A stretch of DNA of 64,000 bases from Incurvaria masculella (GCA_946894095.1 OX335641.1:6094501-6158500), one strand, 5' to 3'; positions 1 through 10,904 are shown, numbered from the stretch's first letter. Notes: generated by a model not told the origin, from the letters alone. Translations and numbers: made by a program.

Positions 1-547
1 GACTCATGTTGCAATATTGAGTTGTATTACTTTGCCAATTTCTCTGTACAATTAAACTTCCAGATTTTCGGTATCTGTAGCGCCCAAAACAGTTTTTTGA
101 GTCACTCCTTCACTTGGTCAATCCATTACGATATACTTGATAATTATACGTTCGTTGAAAGTCCACTTTGTTTGTATAGCTTCGTTCTAAACGAGTACTT
201 CGCACATATGCAATCATCCTTATCCACTCCACGGACACGTCGACGTCCAACGAGTTTCCGAAGAGATAGTTGACCGGGAGCGGCGACCGGACGCGGCTTC
301 CTTTTATTTCCCGAGCTGATTAATTGTGTTCCGACTCCGTTACTCTTTCCGGCTGTTAATCTTCCGGCTTCCTCGCTGACGGCGGGTGGACGGAACCTCT
401 TGAAAATAACCTCTAAAGTTAACCGCTTTAATATAAACGTCAGTCACATCGCCGGGCCATTCTTCTTTAGCGCTCTCTCCGTTAGGGGATTCGCTCTTTG
501 TTATTTAAAAGACTGCAATTAAGACGGAGTTAAATTTCTGAAACACT
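1..547. other. Unique intergenic DNA, nothing recognised
   Basis: Mixed-composition sequence with a moderately GC-rich stretch near 230-400. The open frames are short, carry no motif, and show no splice-like boundaries I could defend. No repeat family seen elsewhere in the window recurs here. Confidence 0.5.
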
Positions 548-1250
548 AAGGCCGGGTTGCACGCACCGTCGTGCACGGCAACATCTCCGTCAACGTATGA
601 TTAAAGACTGATCAGTCAAAATTTGCGTTGCACGAAACTTAAACATTACGTTGATGGCTAATCGTAATCACTCCCGACCCATTGATCACCGTCAAAATCA
701 CGATCAATTAATAATTCAAAGTGTCATAAGTCCCTATTTTTAAATTTTTTCAGTCTTATTGGACCTTAAATAATAGGCAAACGTCGCCATTAATGGAATA
801 CAATGCTTTGTTTTTAGCCTGGCACTCGGTTCCACGGATTAATAATTTCGGCGCCAAATCTATGTAATCTATGGTGCTACCAACAGCTGATAGCAAGCCG
901 ACATATTGGTCGCTAGTAGCGCCACCCCGCGGCTCCAAGAGCAACTGTTTTGTTTGTTAGTACGAATGATTGACGCTAGATGGTGCTATTATTGTGTCTG
1001 TCTCTTTCTGATAATATACTGTGGAAGAAGGACAGTACTATGTCAGCTCAGGCGGTGCTGAGAGTTGCCATACAGCAAACATTTTTGCCGATCCTTTCGA
1101 GGGACTATTCGTGGTCTGACGCCTGGCAAGCTAACTTTGACGAAAATATGTTACGTGCAACTCAATTTCATATGATGGGCGATTAGCCGTCCCATTATCG
1201 TCAAATGTAATCAGTAACGGATAACATTTTACGAGGCGTCGTGCACTCGG
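548..1250. repeat. Possible decayed inverted-repeat DNA element
   Basis: The left edge (GGCCGGGTTGCACGCACCG) resembles ends I associate with lepidopteran MITEs. Near the right edge, the reverse complement of 1160-1250 repeats several left-arm words in the same order, such as TTGCACG followed by GGCTAATCG. The matches are short and gapped and no target duplication is visible, so this is a weak call; it may be two unrelated fragments. Confidence 0.25.
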
Positions 1251-1331
1251 CCCCTAGTCTCTCAATAAGTTGCAAGAGATAAATTATTAGTGCAGTTAGA
1301 AGTTTATGAACAAGCATTTTATTATATATAC

Positions 1332-1556
1332 AAACCGACCGAGTGCGAGTCGAATTCGCACACGAAGGGTTCCGTACCATCGTACAAAATTTAACACAAA
1401 AAAATCACGTTTGTTGTATTTTTTTTATTTCAGCTGCCTACCTTTTGAGGTTCATTAGGTTACAGCCCTGTGACGGACGGACGGACGGACGGACGGGCAG
1501 CGGAGACTTAGTAATGGGGTTCCGTTTGCACTCTTTGGATACGTAACCCTAAAAAG
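1332..1556 (+). repeat. GACG-linked interspersed repeat, copy 1
   Basis: Shortened copy of the window's commonest repeat. It has a head like CGAGTGCGAGTC, then TTCCGTACCATCGTAC, a body ending in GTTACAGCCCTGTGACGG, about five GACG units, and a tail ending in CCCTAAAAA. The middle of the body (the AAATAAATACACACTCTGTG part of fuller copies) is missing. Non-coding. The order head, body, (GACG)n, tail is kept in fuller copies at 11,235 and 49,639. I recognise this as a widespread lepidopteran microsatellite-linked repeat; its transposition class is unclear. Confidence 0.8.
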
Positions 1557-2631
1557 GATAGGAGGTCAAAGTACCGCGCAATGTTTTCTTTATCTTCATT
1601 GTTAATTGTAGTATAAACGGAACAAGTCTTATTTTTATTGAATAAAAAATTTACACATAGAACGGAAAATAACTTTGGAGACGCGAAATATGAAAAGATC
1701 GGTAATGGTTTAATTTCAATAAGCTTTCATTCTTAATTCAACTTTATATTTTTTTCAATTGATTTAAATTTATTTAAATAAATAACGCAATGACTTTGTT
1801 ACACAAACCTGGGCTAACTTTCTGATCAATCATCATTTATTTGTTCCATGTTAATAACGATAATTAAACTAAAACAACGTTCACTGAATACGAATTGGTA
1901 ACTGTTGTTACTTAGGTGGGGTGTATTTAGAGGCGAAAAATACCAAATACTCAACAGTACATCCTTACAAGGAAGTTCAGAGCTGGTGGGTTGCAACTAA
2001 TAATATCCTTTTTATAAAATAATTGCAAATTGTAAAACTGTTTGCCAGCACCGTAGCCATAGTATATGGTACGGAAGAGAATTTCCAATGAAACAGCCGA
2101 AGTTCAGTGTTTTCGTCGAGCAAACTGGCAGACAAGAAAAAAACCTATGCCTTCATGAAGTTGCTGACTTCCGAAGCGTTATTTACGCTCCGACGATTGA
2201 TTGGACCGTATACCATAATGAAGTTCCTCCGTGAAGATTTTCCGCCGTTACGAACTGAGCGGATTTAATAATCGACTACTTTGTACAAGTTGCCGTCTTG
2301 CCCCGACTACATTACAGACAGGCAAACTTTATGGGGTCTGAAGTTAAATAAAACTGACGCCGAGACGTGCAACCTTCTTTTAGACACTGGGTCGTAACTT
2401 TGTGCGACCGATTTCGGAGTTCTGTATCAAGATGCGCATTGGATGATTGTCTAAGATTACCTTTGTTAATTTTGAGAATATCAGGCAATCAGAAACGCCG
2501 GATGTATTATTGCACCAGTCAATACTGTCGCATATGAGGAACACATTCAATATCCACACATAAATTTGGTCATGATCATAGTGGTATCAACAGCCGCTTG
2601 TCGTTGGAGGATTTCAATTTTAATTTCTGCT
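1557..2631. other. Unique AT-rich DNA with a moderately GC-rich core
   Basis: 1557-2000 is AT-rich without repeats. 2040-2580 is more balanced in composition and has stop codons in every frame I examined. No homology recognised and no repeat shared with the rest of the window. Confidence 0.45.
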
Positions 2632-2675
2632 TTATATATACATACATACATACATACATATATATATATATATAT
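2632..2675. repeat. TATA/CATA microsatellite
   Basis: Short TA run, then about five CATA units, then another TA run. A simple-sequence repeat without coding potential. Confidence 0.9.
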
Positions 2676-3237
2676 TCACAATATCTTGTAGTTTCGCATT
2701 CGGTCATTATGCCTTTTTAAAAAATTCTCTTGTAAAGATGTTAAAAAATATTTACATATAACTTAACTGAAGATTTACATTTGTAAAATCCGAAATCCGG
2801 AAATTAACTACATTACAATTTCCTGCGCCATCATACTTTCTCTTCAGTGCGCGGCATATATTGATCAGGCTTGAATCTTCTCATCGACCATGCGTTAATT
2901 GTTTAATTGTCTTGCGAATGTAAAAGTTGCGAAATATTATATTCGTTTTCTGCTACACAAAGAAAGCAGTCTTGGTAATTTTCGTGGAAATCCCTAATTG
3001 CACCGCCTGTATTGTATTGTATTTATTAATCGTAAAATAACGTTACACACATATAACAAAATATTGTCGGGTGGTCATTTAAATTACTCGTCAATATTTT
3101 TAAATAAAAAGATAAAAAATATAAAAGATAAACATTCTTAAATGCTTTTAAAATTGTGCATGCATTTGGTACGTCCTTTTAAAATTGTATAGCGATTTCT
3201 TTTAATAAGTAGTTCGTCTTCATTCCCCTAAAGGACA
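2676..3237. other. AT-rich spacer with a short TATTG-rich run
   Basis: Mostly AT-rich. Around 3008-3027 a short TGTATTGTATTGTATT run looks like the kind of tail left by LINE or SINE insertions, but no body can be recognised next to it. Confidence 0.4.
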
Positions 3238-3777
3238 TTAAAGTTTAATTTGAACTGAAATTCCGACCCAAAGGGGTAAAATCTCGGGGTCGTGCAAACA
3301 GTCCACAAACGGAATAAAACCAGTTACCGCTTGGAAATAGCCGGAAGGAAAAGCAACAGGAAACTTGGTAACCAGAGTTCGGACTTGTTTTAAGCTACAA
3401 TCGGACCCTCTCGGGCTCCGAGTACTAGGGAAGCAGGCGCGGAAAGCAGACACTGTTCGGTCACCTTCGGCTCCGGTCGGTGCTCATCGGAAGTCGTCGG
3501 AAGGTCATTCCGCTCGGCCAGACGCGAAGCTAGTTCGGTGCGCGTCGTCGGCTTTCGCCGAGCCATACCGAGCCGATATCTCGGGAGTCGGCAATGGTCG
3601 GCGCCCGTTTCGGATTTCGTCGGCCGGAGTCGGTATCTCCGCTACCAGGTGCACAGGCCGAGCTAGGAGATTCGATTGGAATTTGGAGCAACTGATGAGG
3701 CAGCGCGCTTACGAGAAAATGATTCATTCAAATGCCAACTGCATTTACATCGTATGCATATTATTTCTCCTATATAT
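3238..3777. other. GC- and CpG-rich island-like segment
   Basis: About 3385-3700 is far richer in CpG than its surroundings, with many TCGG and CCGAG words. It is open on the + strand for about 150 codons (3365-3826), but the frame begins at TTG, matches nothing I know, and its last codons run into the repeat that starts at 3779. It could be a promoter or 5'UTR of an unseen gene, or a GC-rich fragment of a transposable element. I assign no function. Confidence 0.35.
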
Positions 3778-3778
3778 A

Positions 3779-4422
3779 GCAACTAGCGGCCCGCTCCGGC
3801 TTCGCACGGGTATGAAATATATCTGAATGGCTCCCGCCGCCCCGTCCGGCCGGTACCGCCGCAAACGCTACGTCCCGCAATTTTTAAATCTGTAATATCT
3901 TCGAAAATATTTATTTAAATCATATATATGCTGTAATGGGCCATATAGATCTATATTAAATCAACAATGTATTAAGATATTTAATTGGATAAGGATTAAT
4001 GCTGTATTGGTTAAAATCGCTTCGAAAATTAGCCATAATTTGTCGTAAAAAGTAAATGACAATAAAATGTTATTGTGGGATAACCATAAGAGATAGAAAT
4101 ATACCATCGCGGAGTTTACTGTAGACCTTTTCAATGTGTACAATACTTAGTACATTATTTTGATAAATCTCGTAGGGTTCAGCCTGCGTTTGCAATGTAA
4201 GCGAAAAAAAAATATTTTTTTACGACATCACATTGGAAACCTCAAAAATAACAGTACTTCTCCACTATTTAAAGCATGTTATTATACATATAAGCCTTCC
4301 TTTTCAATCACTCTATCTATTAAAAAAAACCGCATCAAAATCCGTTGCTTAGTTTTAAAGATTTAAGCATACATGGGGATATAGGGACAGAGAAAGCACC
4401 TTTGTTTTATACTATGTAGTGA
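3779..4422 (+). repeat. RTE-LINE-end-like repeat family C, full copy
   Basis: Starts with CTAGCGGCCCGCTCCGGCTT, the reversed form of the GC-rich end typical of lepidopteran RTE-type elements. It continues through TGCTGTAATGGGCCATAT, TAAATCTCGTAGGGTTCAGC and CCGCATCAAAATCCGTTGC, and ends in TTTTATACTATGTAGTGA. The second half recurs at 4423-4930 and 58,793-59,105. Non-coding. I recognise it as a common lepidopteran repeat but cannot name its Repbase family. Confidence 0.7.
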
Positions 4423-4930
4423 TTTGACAAATCTCGTAGGGTTCAGCCTGCGTTTGTAATGTAAGCGGAAAAATGATTTTTTAAGCTATTGCATAGCTTC
4501 TATCGATGGCCTTGAGCGCGGGGACCGAATCCAGAAATTCCGTAACGAAAAAAAACCTCACGCTCCCCACTCCGACGGGCGATGCCGGTAGTGCTACTTC
4601 ACACCAGGGGGAGCGGAGCCGGGGGCGGCGGCGGGAGCGGCGGCGGGGGCGGGCCGGCATAAGTTGATACAAAATGCTATGCAATAAGCTTTACCGCGGC
4701 AGTCCCCGAGTGCCACACGTCTTTTTTTATGACATCACATTGGAAACCTCAAAAATAACAGTATTTCTCCACTATTTAATGGATGTTATTATACATATAA
4801 ACCTTCCTCTTGAATCACTCTATCTATTAAAAAAAACCACATCAAAATCCGTTGCGTAGTTTTAAAGATTTAAGCGAACATGGGGATATAGGGACAGAGA
4901 AAGCGACTTTGTTTTATAATATGTAGTGAA
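4423..4930 (+). repeat. Repeat family C, 5'-truncated copy split by a MITE
   Basis: Begins immediately after the previous copy, at the internal word AAATCTCGTAGGGTTCAGCC, and ends in ATAATATGTAGTGA. A GC-rich block at 4483-4691 interrupts it. Two copies head to tail suggest local duplication or insertion of a related element at the 3' end of the first. Confidence 0.7.
4483..4691. mobile_element. MITE with AAGCTATTGCATAGC inverted ends (family D)
   Basis: A 209-bp block. The left end AAGCTATTGCATAGC is matched in inverted form by GCTATGCAATAAGCTT at the right end, with one base inserted. The interior is very GC-rich (repeated GGCGGCGG) and holds the word GATGCCGGTAGTGCTACTTC. It interrupts the family C copy cleanly. 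A partial relative without the terminal repeats lies at 21,329-21,431. No transposase. Confidence 0.65.
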
Positions 4931-5091
4931 GTGATAGTGATTATTGAGATTACATATCACTCATGCCAGGACCTTACCTTTATGAACACGTCTACATTGA
5001 ACGTTGTATTAGCCTCCGTGTCCCAGTCACATATAAAAAACGAATCGTGCTAGACGATCTTTGTCGAAACAAAAAAAAATGGGCCTCATGC

Positions 5092-5368
5092 TTTTTAGGG
5101 TTCCGTACCAAAGGGTGAAAACGGAACCCTATTACTAAGCCTCCGCTGTCCGTCCGTCCGTCTGTCTCAGGCTATCTCATGAACCATAACATCTGATATT
5201 TTCACAGAGTGTGTGTTTATTTAGCCGCCATAAAAAGAAATAGGTAAAATAAAAAAAATAATAAAAATTCAAAATTCCATACAAAACGTGATTTTTTGCG
5301 TTAAATCGTATACGTTGGTTCGGAACCCTTCGTGTGCGAGTCCGACTCGCACTTGATCGGTTTTTTTT
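5092..5368 (-). repeat. GACG-linked interspersed repeat, copy 2 (reverse)
   Basis: Reverse orientation. It opens with TTTTTAGGGTTCCGTACC, then CCTCCGCTGTCCGTCCGTC, the body with TTTCACAGAGTGTG, then GAACCCTTCGTGTGCGAGTC, and closes with TTGATCGGTTTTTTTT. The whole length is present, but the microsatellite has only about three CCGT units, so array length varies greatly between copies. Confidence 0.85.
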
Positions 5369-6019
5369 AAACATCGAATACGTTTGCGCAAAAAGCACCT
5401 GGCTGACCGGACCCTCCCCAGCTTAGCTGCTTAGCTTAGCTTAATAAGAGATTGTTTCTATGACAACACACTAAAACAAAATTGTTGATCTACAAACCTA
5501 CAGGATATCTAGATTGGCGACGGCACAGGCGGAAATATTGCCACTTTATTTAATTGTAAGTTGACCTACTTCCGGAGCCTGTCTGTTCGCATAGATTAAA
5601 ATATTTTAATAAATATTGAAGTGTGCTGTCACTGTGACAGGAAATAAACATTTTTTTCAAAATAAAAGAACTCATTCCTTCATCAGTGGTTAATGGAAAT
5701 GGAATCAGAATGGGAATACACTTTAAAAGCGGTCATTCCTATCACTTCCACCCCTGTGTACTCTGGTTGCCCTCTTGCCGCCCACTCCACCGTTTGTTAT
5801 TTCTGGCAGTTATAAAATTGTGAAGTAGCGTAAACCTTGACCCCTACACCCACGCGACAGGACCGGACCCTTCTGTGTACGACCCCCTACGTGGTGACGT
5901 CACACTTACCGTACTGCGGCTACGTCCCCGATTCACATATGTGTTCTTTTTTCATATATATTTTTTGTCATTGAACATGGATGATATTGAGACCAACATA
6001 CCTCATTGGAACATCATCA
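5369..6019. other. Unique DNA, nothing recognised
   Basis: AT-rich to 5870, then a short GC-richer stretch with CTACGTGGTGACGTCAC near 5886. All frames are short. No repeat family recognised. Confidence 0.4.
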
Positions 6020-6357
6020 TTGTGCTGTATGGGTTCTGGCACGTAAAAAGGATACACTTGGGCCCACTGCATTTATTGCCGTGTATGTCGTAAGAGCCGA
6101 CTAAGGGATTTGTCGTTCGTGGTTTGGATTCCACGTTAAACTGTAGGTCCCCTTCCTTACTTAATGTGGCAGGGTTAATCCCGCCCAGGTTGGTACCATC
6201 GCATTCAATGAATGTTGGTCGAAGCGGCAATAAGTTTTCCATCTAGTTCAATGTAGCTGTGCAATAGAGGAAGGTCCTTGCATGGCACCTAGTTCCCCCA
6301 TGACGTGTGTTGGGCTAATATCATGACAGTAGGTGTGTTATTAGCCATCCATGTTCA
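6020..6357 (+). mobile_element. SINE-like family A, head variant 3
   Basis: Shared family A body and tail: AAACTGTAGGTCCCCTTCC, GGGTTAATCCCGCCCAGG, TGGTCGAAGCGGCAAT, TTCAATGTAGC, GCATGGCACCTAGTTCCC, and the end TTATTAGCCATCCATGTTC. The head here (GGTTCTGGCACGTAAAAAGG, then AAGAGCCGACTAAGGGATT) differs from the 5S-like heads at 9.5 and 16.9 kb but reappears in reverse at 15.3-15.6 kb. Non-coding, about 340 bp. Confidence 0.7.
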
Positions 6358-7382
6358 TTTAAATTAAAAAATTAACTAGGTGCAAAGCCGAACTTAAATT
6401 ATAACTTACGGCTACAATGATCTGAATGGAAAAAACGTTATTTAGGTTTCTTGGGTGAATATTTTCGTCCCCTTAATACGTATGTATATTTTATTTTATC
6501 GCCTATAAAACTAACTAATGTTTTTAACAAAACGCAAAGTCACAGATGCAGCACTGCTGAGTAGACTAACGCCGCGCGCCTTTCGCAACGTGTAGTCGCA
6601 TTCAAAAGTCCAGTAGCAAATTCCAACGCGATTGCTATGAAGCGCTCGCGTTGCGCGGAGTTGAAGCGGGAGGAGGTGATCGCACCGCGCCCGCGCGTGT
6701 TGCAGTAGAACGCCCCGCCTAAAAACCGGTCGGCGGGGGAAGGGGCACGCCACATGTGCAAAACAAACCCGACCGTTGGGTGCTACTGGACTTATGTCGT
6801 CGATGGTACCTCTTGGATGTTTCTTTGGCGAAGGTGAGGTGAGGCGACAGATGAGGCGCGTGTAGCGTCTACGTATATTTGTCATGTTCCCCTACGCTGC
6901 GGTGTGTAGCGTTTGGTGCTATAACAAAAAGCCTGGCGCGCCAAATTTAATTGGACCCTCTTTCGATACGGTTCTGCTGTCTTCTGCGACTACTACGACT
7001 AACATGTCGGCATCGCAGCAACGAAATCTTGTTGCGAGTAAATAGCACTAGTAGGTGGGGTCGCCTCTTACGACATGAGGGGAAAGATATGCTTTGGGAT
7101 CACTTTTATTCTTAAGCTTACTTATTCTTTAGCACACATTTATTATTCGGGTGTATGAATAGTTCCGCCGAGCGGACCGAAGCAGTTTCGCGGAGTGCAG
7201 CGCGATTTGTGGATAGATCGGGCTGAGAAAACATCGGTGGGGGGCGCTCGGGGCGCTGCAAATCCTAGATAAACAGAGCGCGGCCGCCGAGGAACCTGCT
7301 TCGAAGCTTTCGCGCAGTTTGTGTAGTCCGCGGGCGAGTGGCAACACTATATACGTCATTTCATCGCCTCATTTCGTAGTGA
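6358..7382. other. Unique DNA with two GC-rich patches
   Basis: 6560-6760 and 7140-7330 are GC-rich and CpG-rich. They hold open frames on the minus strand of up to 124 codons with arginine-rich, low-information translations that match nothing I know. No splice structure or repeat is evident. Confidence 0.4.
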
Positions 7383-8051
7383 GTGCCGGGATAGCAAGGC
7401 ATTTACGCCTACGTCTAGGATTCCGGCTCATAACGGCGTGTCTTATGTATGGCAGCGAGACTTTGGTATGGCGGAAGAGGGATTGTAGAATCAATGCGGT
7501 TTCCCGGACAAGTGCGGGTTAAAAAGCAAATTCAGCAGTGACGAGAATTGAAAGGGTTTGGTAAGGTGTTTTTGATATGTAGAGCGAATAGGGGACGATA
7601 GAAAGTCGAAACAGATTCACATAGAGGAAGTGAATGATCAATCGTGCCGGCAGGTATGGGAAAAGGCACCACGTCCAGATTGACTAAGCACTTGGTCACC
7701 CACAATCGTAGACCATGCATGAAAAATATGCATGCTGAGAAAGAAAAGATATCCTGTGATTGGGGACGATACGCAAAGTCCAAAAAAAAACGCAAAGTCG
7801 AACATAGACTCCTCCTTTTGTGAAGTCGTTTAAGAAGCAGAAAGATCCAAAATCCATAGCATCCAAAATTCTTATGAATACGGTACATTTCAATTAGATT
7901 TTAGGTGAGAATTTATCCTTTTTATAATACACACGAAAAATAGATACCTTCGAATCTTGTGCTTTTTGAATTTTATGAAGGCGACTCCTGTGATTGCACC
8001 GTATGAAGCTCTATCATATCTTCCTATCCCTCCAGGGAAACGATGTAGCTG
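7383..8051 (+). pseudogene. LINE reverse-transcriptase C-terminal remnant, copy 1
   Basis: The translation holds ACLMYGSETLVWRKRDCRIN, matching the thumb and C-terminal region of RTE-like non-LTR reverse transcriptases (leucine/tyrosine-GSE-tryptophan pattern followed by INAVE). At 7535-7700 it aligns in order with the better-kept copy at 61.24 kb (GTGTAGAGCGAAT and CGAAACAGATTCAC). At 7975-8051 the final block appears: the equivalent of an ISAYPPGK ending, here LPIPPGK. Several frameshifts and stops make it a dead 3' fragment; only the last part of ORF2 is present. It ends where a SINE-like family B copy begins. Confidence 0.7.
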
Positions 8052-8052
8052 A

Positions 8053-8368
8053 CTGTGGTTTGGAGTCCACGTAAAACTTATGATCCGTCCGTTATTTACT
8101 TACTAGGTATGTAATATTGCAGTGTAAGTGCAAAAAGGACACTTGCTTTTAAATGTTTAAAATTTAAAGTTGAAATTTTTATATGTTTCCGAAGCTCTAA
8201 ATGGGAATGATTTGATGTTTGTCATTAATTATTACGATCTTGATAAAATTTGGCAGATGGATACGTTGTCCTGGACCTGCCTTTTGGACCAGCCCCTTGG
8301 GCAACTTTTTATCCAGGAAATAATTCAGCCCGACATTAACCCGAGCGGTGCCGGGCACCGCATCTAGT
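8053..8368 (+). mobile_element. SINE-like family B, head-less copy
   Basis: Shares its body with the copy at 21,896: TTTGGAGTCCACGTAAAACT, CTTACTAGGTA, GAAGCTCTAAATGGGAAT, GATACGTTGTCCTGGACC, TTTTTATCCAGGAAATAAT, and the end ACCCGAGCGGTGCCGGGCAC then CGCATCTAGT. The 5S-like head of the other copy is absent and replaced by the LINE end just upstream. The GC-rich terminus plus CTAGT resembles RTE LINE ends, suggesting trans-mobilisation by an RTE element. Confidence 0.65.
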
Positions 8369-9133
8369 TTTAACATAAAAATAGTTAAGATCAGGTGCCC
8401 AAATTGCTCGCTTACCCTGCGTGACATCTTATAAAATACTATACAAAATTGTTTCCCTTCCTCCAAGCTCTCGCTCTCGCGGTTTCGGTGCATGCAGCTC
8501 GCGGCGCGCGGCGGAGGCGTGAAGAGGGCATTGAAATTGAGTGTGACGCCCCTCCCCCCCGCCCTCGCCGCCCACCCCCCGCACTTCCGCGTCTGCGGCG
8601 TTGGCACTAGCCTGCGCTGAATACAAACTACGCGGTCGCCTGGCTCCGTGTGCCGCTGCCGCCGCCCCGCGCCGCCGCGTCGCTCGTGCCGTGAGGGGTC
8701 AGCCACGGACCGTCGCGTTGCAGCTCTCTTCATCAGTCGTTTGGCCGTTCTTCGTTGTCTAATAGAAATGAACATAGACGGCTATTGTCATAATGTTAGC
8801 CTAAAACACACCCCGCATACCTTCCCTCAAGGTAATATAAATATGAACTAGATGGAAAGACACAGTAAATTTTTCATTGCCGCTTCGAGCATGGAGTAAG
8901 TGACCAGAATTCTTAAAGAAAATTAAAAAAAATCTCCGATAAAAACAAAGATGGTCTCATACCCGGGGATTTGAACCTGCGGTCTACACCCAATAGACCT
9001 CCGAAACGAATTTCTTTTACATAGACTTAGGCTGCAGTGCAGCACCATCACTGGCCACGGTTAATAGTTTTTTTCTATTAACTGTGTGTCTTTGTGTCTG
9101 TCTTCTTTCTTCTTAAGTCTTATGACATAAGAA
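8369..9133. other. GC-rich low-complexity patch and AT-rich spacer
   Basis: 8460-8720 is strongly GC-rich with C-runs and GCCGCC words. The 192-codon frame on the minus strand (8775-8197) is a composition effect, because its second half is the antisense of the family B repeat. At 8960-8995 the minus strand has a B-box-like word (GCAGGTTCAAATCCCC), perhaps a tRNA-derived SINE scrap; no cloverleaf can be built around it. Confidence 0.4.
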
Positions 9134-9264
9134 TTATAGCAGCAAAATAAATACACACTATGAAAATTTCCGCTGCTTACCTATTACGGTTCATGAGATA
9201 CAACCCTGTGACAGACGGACGGATAAGGTTCCGTTGGTACCCTTCGGGTACGGAACCCTAAAAA
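9134..9264 (+). repeat. GACG-linked interspersed repeat, truncated copy 3
   Basis: Only the 3' part is present: AGCAAAATAAATACACACTA, GGTTCATGAGATACAACCC, two GACG units, and the tail GGTACGGAACCCTAAAAAG. The head is missing. Confidence 0.8.
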
Positions 9265-9509
9265 GAAGAAAGGAGACAGACAATATTTAACAATAACGCT
9301 AACAATAACCAGAAATGGTGCACTCCAGGTTGATAAGACACACAGATCAACGGACGGATGAGACCAAAATTGTTTTATAGCGCGGTCATTGGATCCTGTG
9401 GCTTTTAGTCTCTGTAGCCTTTTCGAATTGATTTCTATTAACGCACCATCTATTTGCCCAGCTTACTCCTGCTTAAGAGGCCATGTTTTGCACGAATCGC
9501 CGCGACGCA
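9265..9509. other. Unique spacer
   Basis: Short unique stretch between two repeats. The open frame at 9389-9571 runs into the SINE-like copy and is not credible as a gene. Confidence 0.4.
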
Positions 9510-9845
9510 CGTCTTGCGAATCGATAAGCTGGGGTAGCACCTATGAGCGCGGTTACGTTCTGGATGGGTGACCATTTTCAACCGTTGAGGCTGGCCGTCG
9601 TTCGGCTTCCACGTAAAACTGTAGGTCCCCTTCCTTACTTACTGGGTGGTAGGGTTAATCCCGCCCGGGTTGGTACCATTGCATTGAATGAACGATGGTC
9701 GAAGCGGCAATGAAAATCGTCCGTGTTTTCCACCCAGTTCAATGTAGCCGAGCAATATAAGGCATGGCACCTAGTTCGCATGTGGTGTGCTAGGCTAATA
9801 TGAGACGGTCAGTCCGGTATTAGCCATTAATGTCCAGTGACATGA
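9510..9845 (+). mobile_element. SINE-like family A with 5S rRNA-type head, copy 1
   Basis: 9535-9573 aligns without gaps over 39 positions with the internal control region of insect 5S rRNA: (T)AGCA, GAGCGCGGTTA, then GGATGGGTGACC at the correct spacing. It runs into TTGAGGCTGGCCGTC and the shared family A body (AAACTGTAGGTCCCCTTCC, GGTCGAAGCGGCAATG, GTTCAATGTAGCC) and ends in TTAGCCATTAATGTCCAG. The 5S-type box suggests RNA polymerase III transcription through TFIIIA-like recognition. The start is uncertain because the 5' half of the 5S gene is not recognisable. Confidence 0.7.
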
Positions 9846-10261
9846 ACAAAATAAGAATCACATGTACTATATTTATTAACTCACAAGTTGAAGCAAAGCT
9901 TGTTTCTGATCCATAGATGGACTGAACTGTAGACTTTAATTGATGTAAAATGTTTTTAAATAAGTATTTTAGTGTGACTATTCCACACTGTATAATCACC
10001 AATGAATAGTTCCACCGAGCGTGTCCGCGGAATACATCCGTCCACTCCTGGAGGTCCACGTTAAACCCGACGGTGGCGGGACAGGTGTCCCCTGTGTTGA
10101 CACCTCCCTCGCCCCCCCCCCCGCCCCGTCAGGCGCCTCCTTCCAGCAGCTGGATCTTCACTGCCGCAATCTCAGCAGGCAAGCGGAAAGGCAAACATCC
10201 GTGATTTATTGAGCACTTCGTCGACGAACGTCGAGTCGCTAGATCTTAGATATATTGATGT
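9846..10261. other. Unique spacer with a C-rich stretch
   Basis: AT-rich to 10,010, then GC-rich with a run of nine or more C near 10,113. A 63-codon frame at 10,021-10,212 looks somewhat coding-like in composition (alanine, glycine, proline rich) but starts at GTG, has an upstream in-frame stop close by, and matches nothing I know. Confidence 0.35.
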
Positions 10262-10645
10262 TCTGCATGAAATTATCTGCGGCAGCGGAGACTGGACTAG
10301 CATACCAGAGGCCTGAGTTCAATTCCGACATGCACCACTGTCTTTTTCTTTCCGAGTTCGATAAGTGCAAGTGCAACTCCATGGTTCGGAATCCATGTAA
10401 AACTGTAGGTCCCCTTTCCCTACTAGGTGGTAGGGTTTAAGCCCGTCTGGGTCCGTACCATCGCATTGCATGAAAAGATGGTCGAAGCGGCAATGAAAAA
10501 TTGTCCGTGTTTTCCATCCAGTTCAATGTAGCCGTGTTCATTAAGGGAAGGGCCTGGCATGGCACCTAATTCTTTCGGAAATGTGGTGTATTGGGCTAAT
10601 ATTATAACGGTAGTTGTGTGGTATTAGCCATCCATGTCAGGTCGC
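10262..10645 (+). mobile_element. SINE-like family A with tRNA-like head
   Basis: The head holds a B-box-like GAGTTCAATTCC at about 10,315 preceded by AGACTGGACTAGCATACC, as in tRNA-derived SINEs. The rest is the same body as the 5S-headed copies: AAACTGTAGGTCCCCTTTCC, ATGGTCGAAGCGGCAATG, TTCAATGTAGCCG, GGCATGGCACCTAATTC, and the end TATTAGCCATCCATGTC. One tail is therefore joined to a different polymerase III type promoter. Confidence 0.65.
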
Positions 10646-10904
10646 ATAAAAAACAAATATATTCGCGGAAAAAGGACGATGCTGTTCTTGAGATTCTCCT
10701 TGCTCTGCATAATATTAATTGCACCTAGCACCTAGTCTGATCTTTTTCCATGTTTTTTCTTTTTTATCAAATCAGGTGAAATAACCTACTTCAACATATG
10801 ACTGAGAACATTTATCGGGCGTTCGTACTTACATTTTCACCTCATTCAACGACCGGCTTAGGCCTGCAGAGGAAGGTAAGAAAGGAACAATGAAGAAGAC
10901 CGTA

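Noticed and set aside
548..1250. A confident DNA transposon call
   Set aside because: Only scattered inverted words match; without a target duplication or second copy I keep it as a low-confidence repeat.
3365..3826. 153-codon open frame in CpG-rich DNA
   Set aside because: Non-ATG start, arginine- and serine-rich translation typical of GC-rich non-coding DNA, and the end runs into repeat family C.
8197..8775. 192-codon open frame on the minus strand
   Set aside because: Longest frame in the window, but its second half is the antisense of a SINE-like family B copy and its first half lies in low-complexity GC-rich sequence; no motif recognised.
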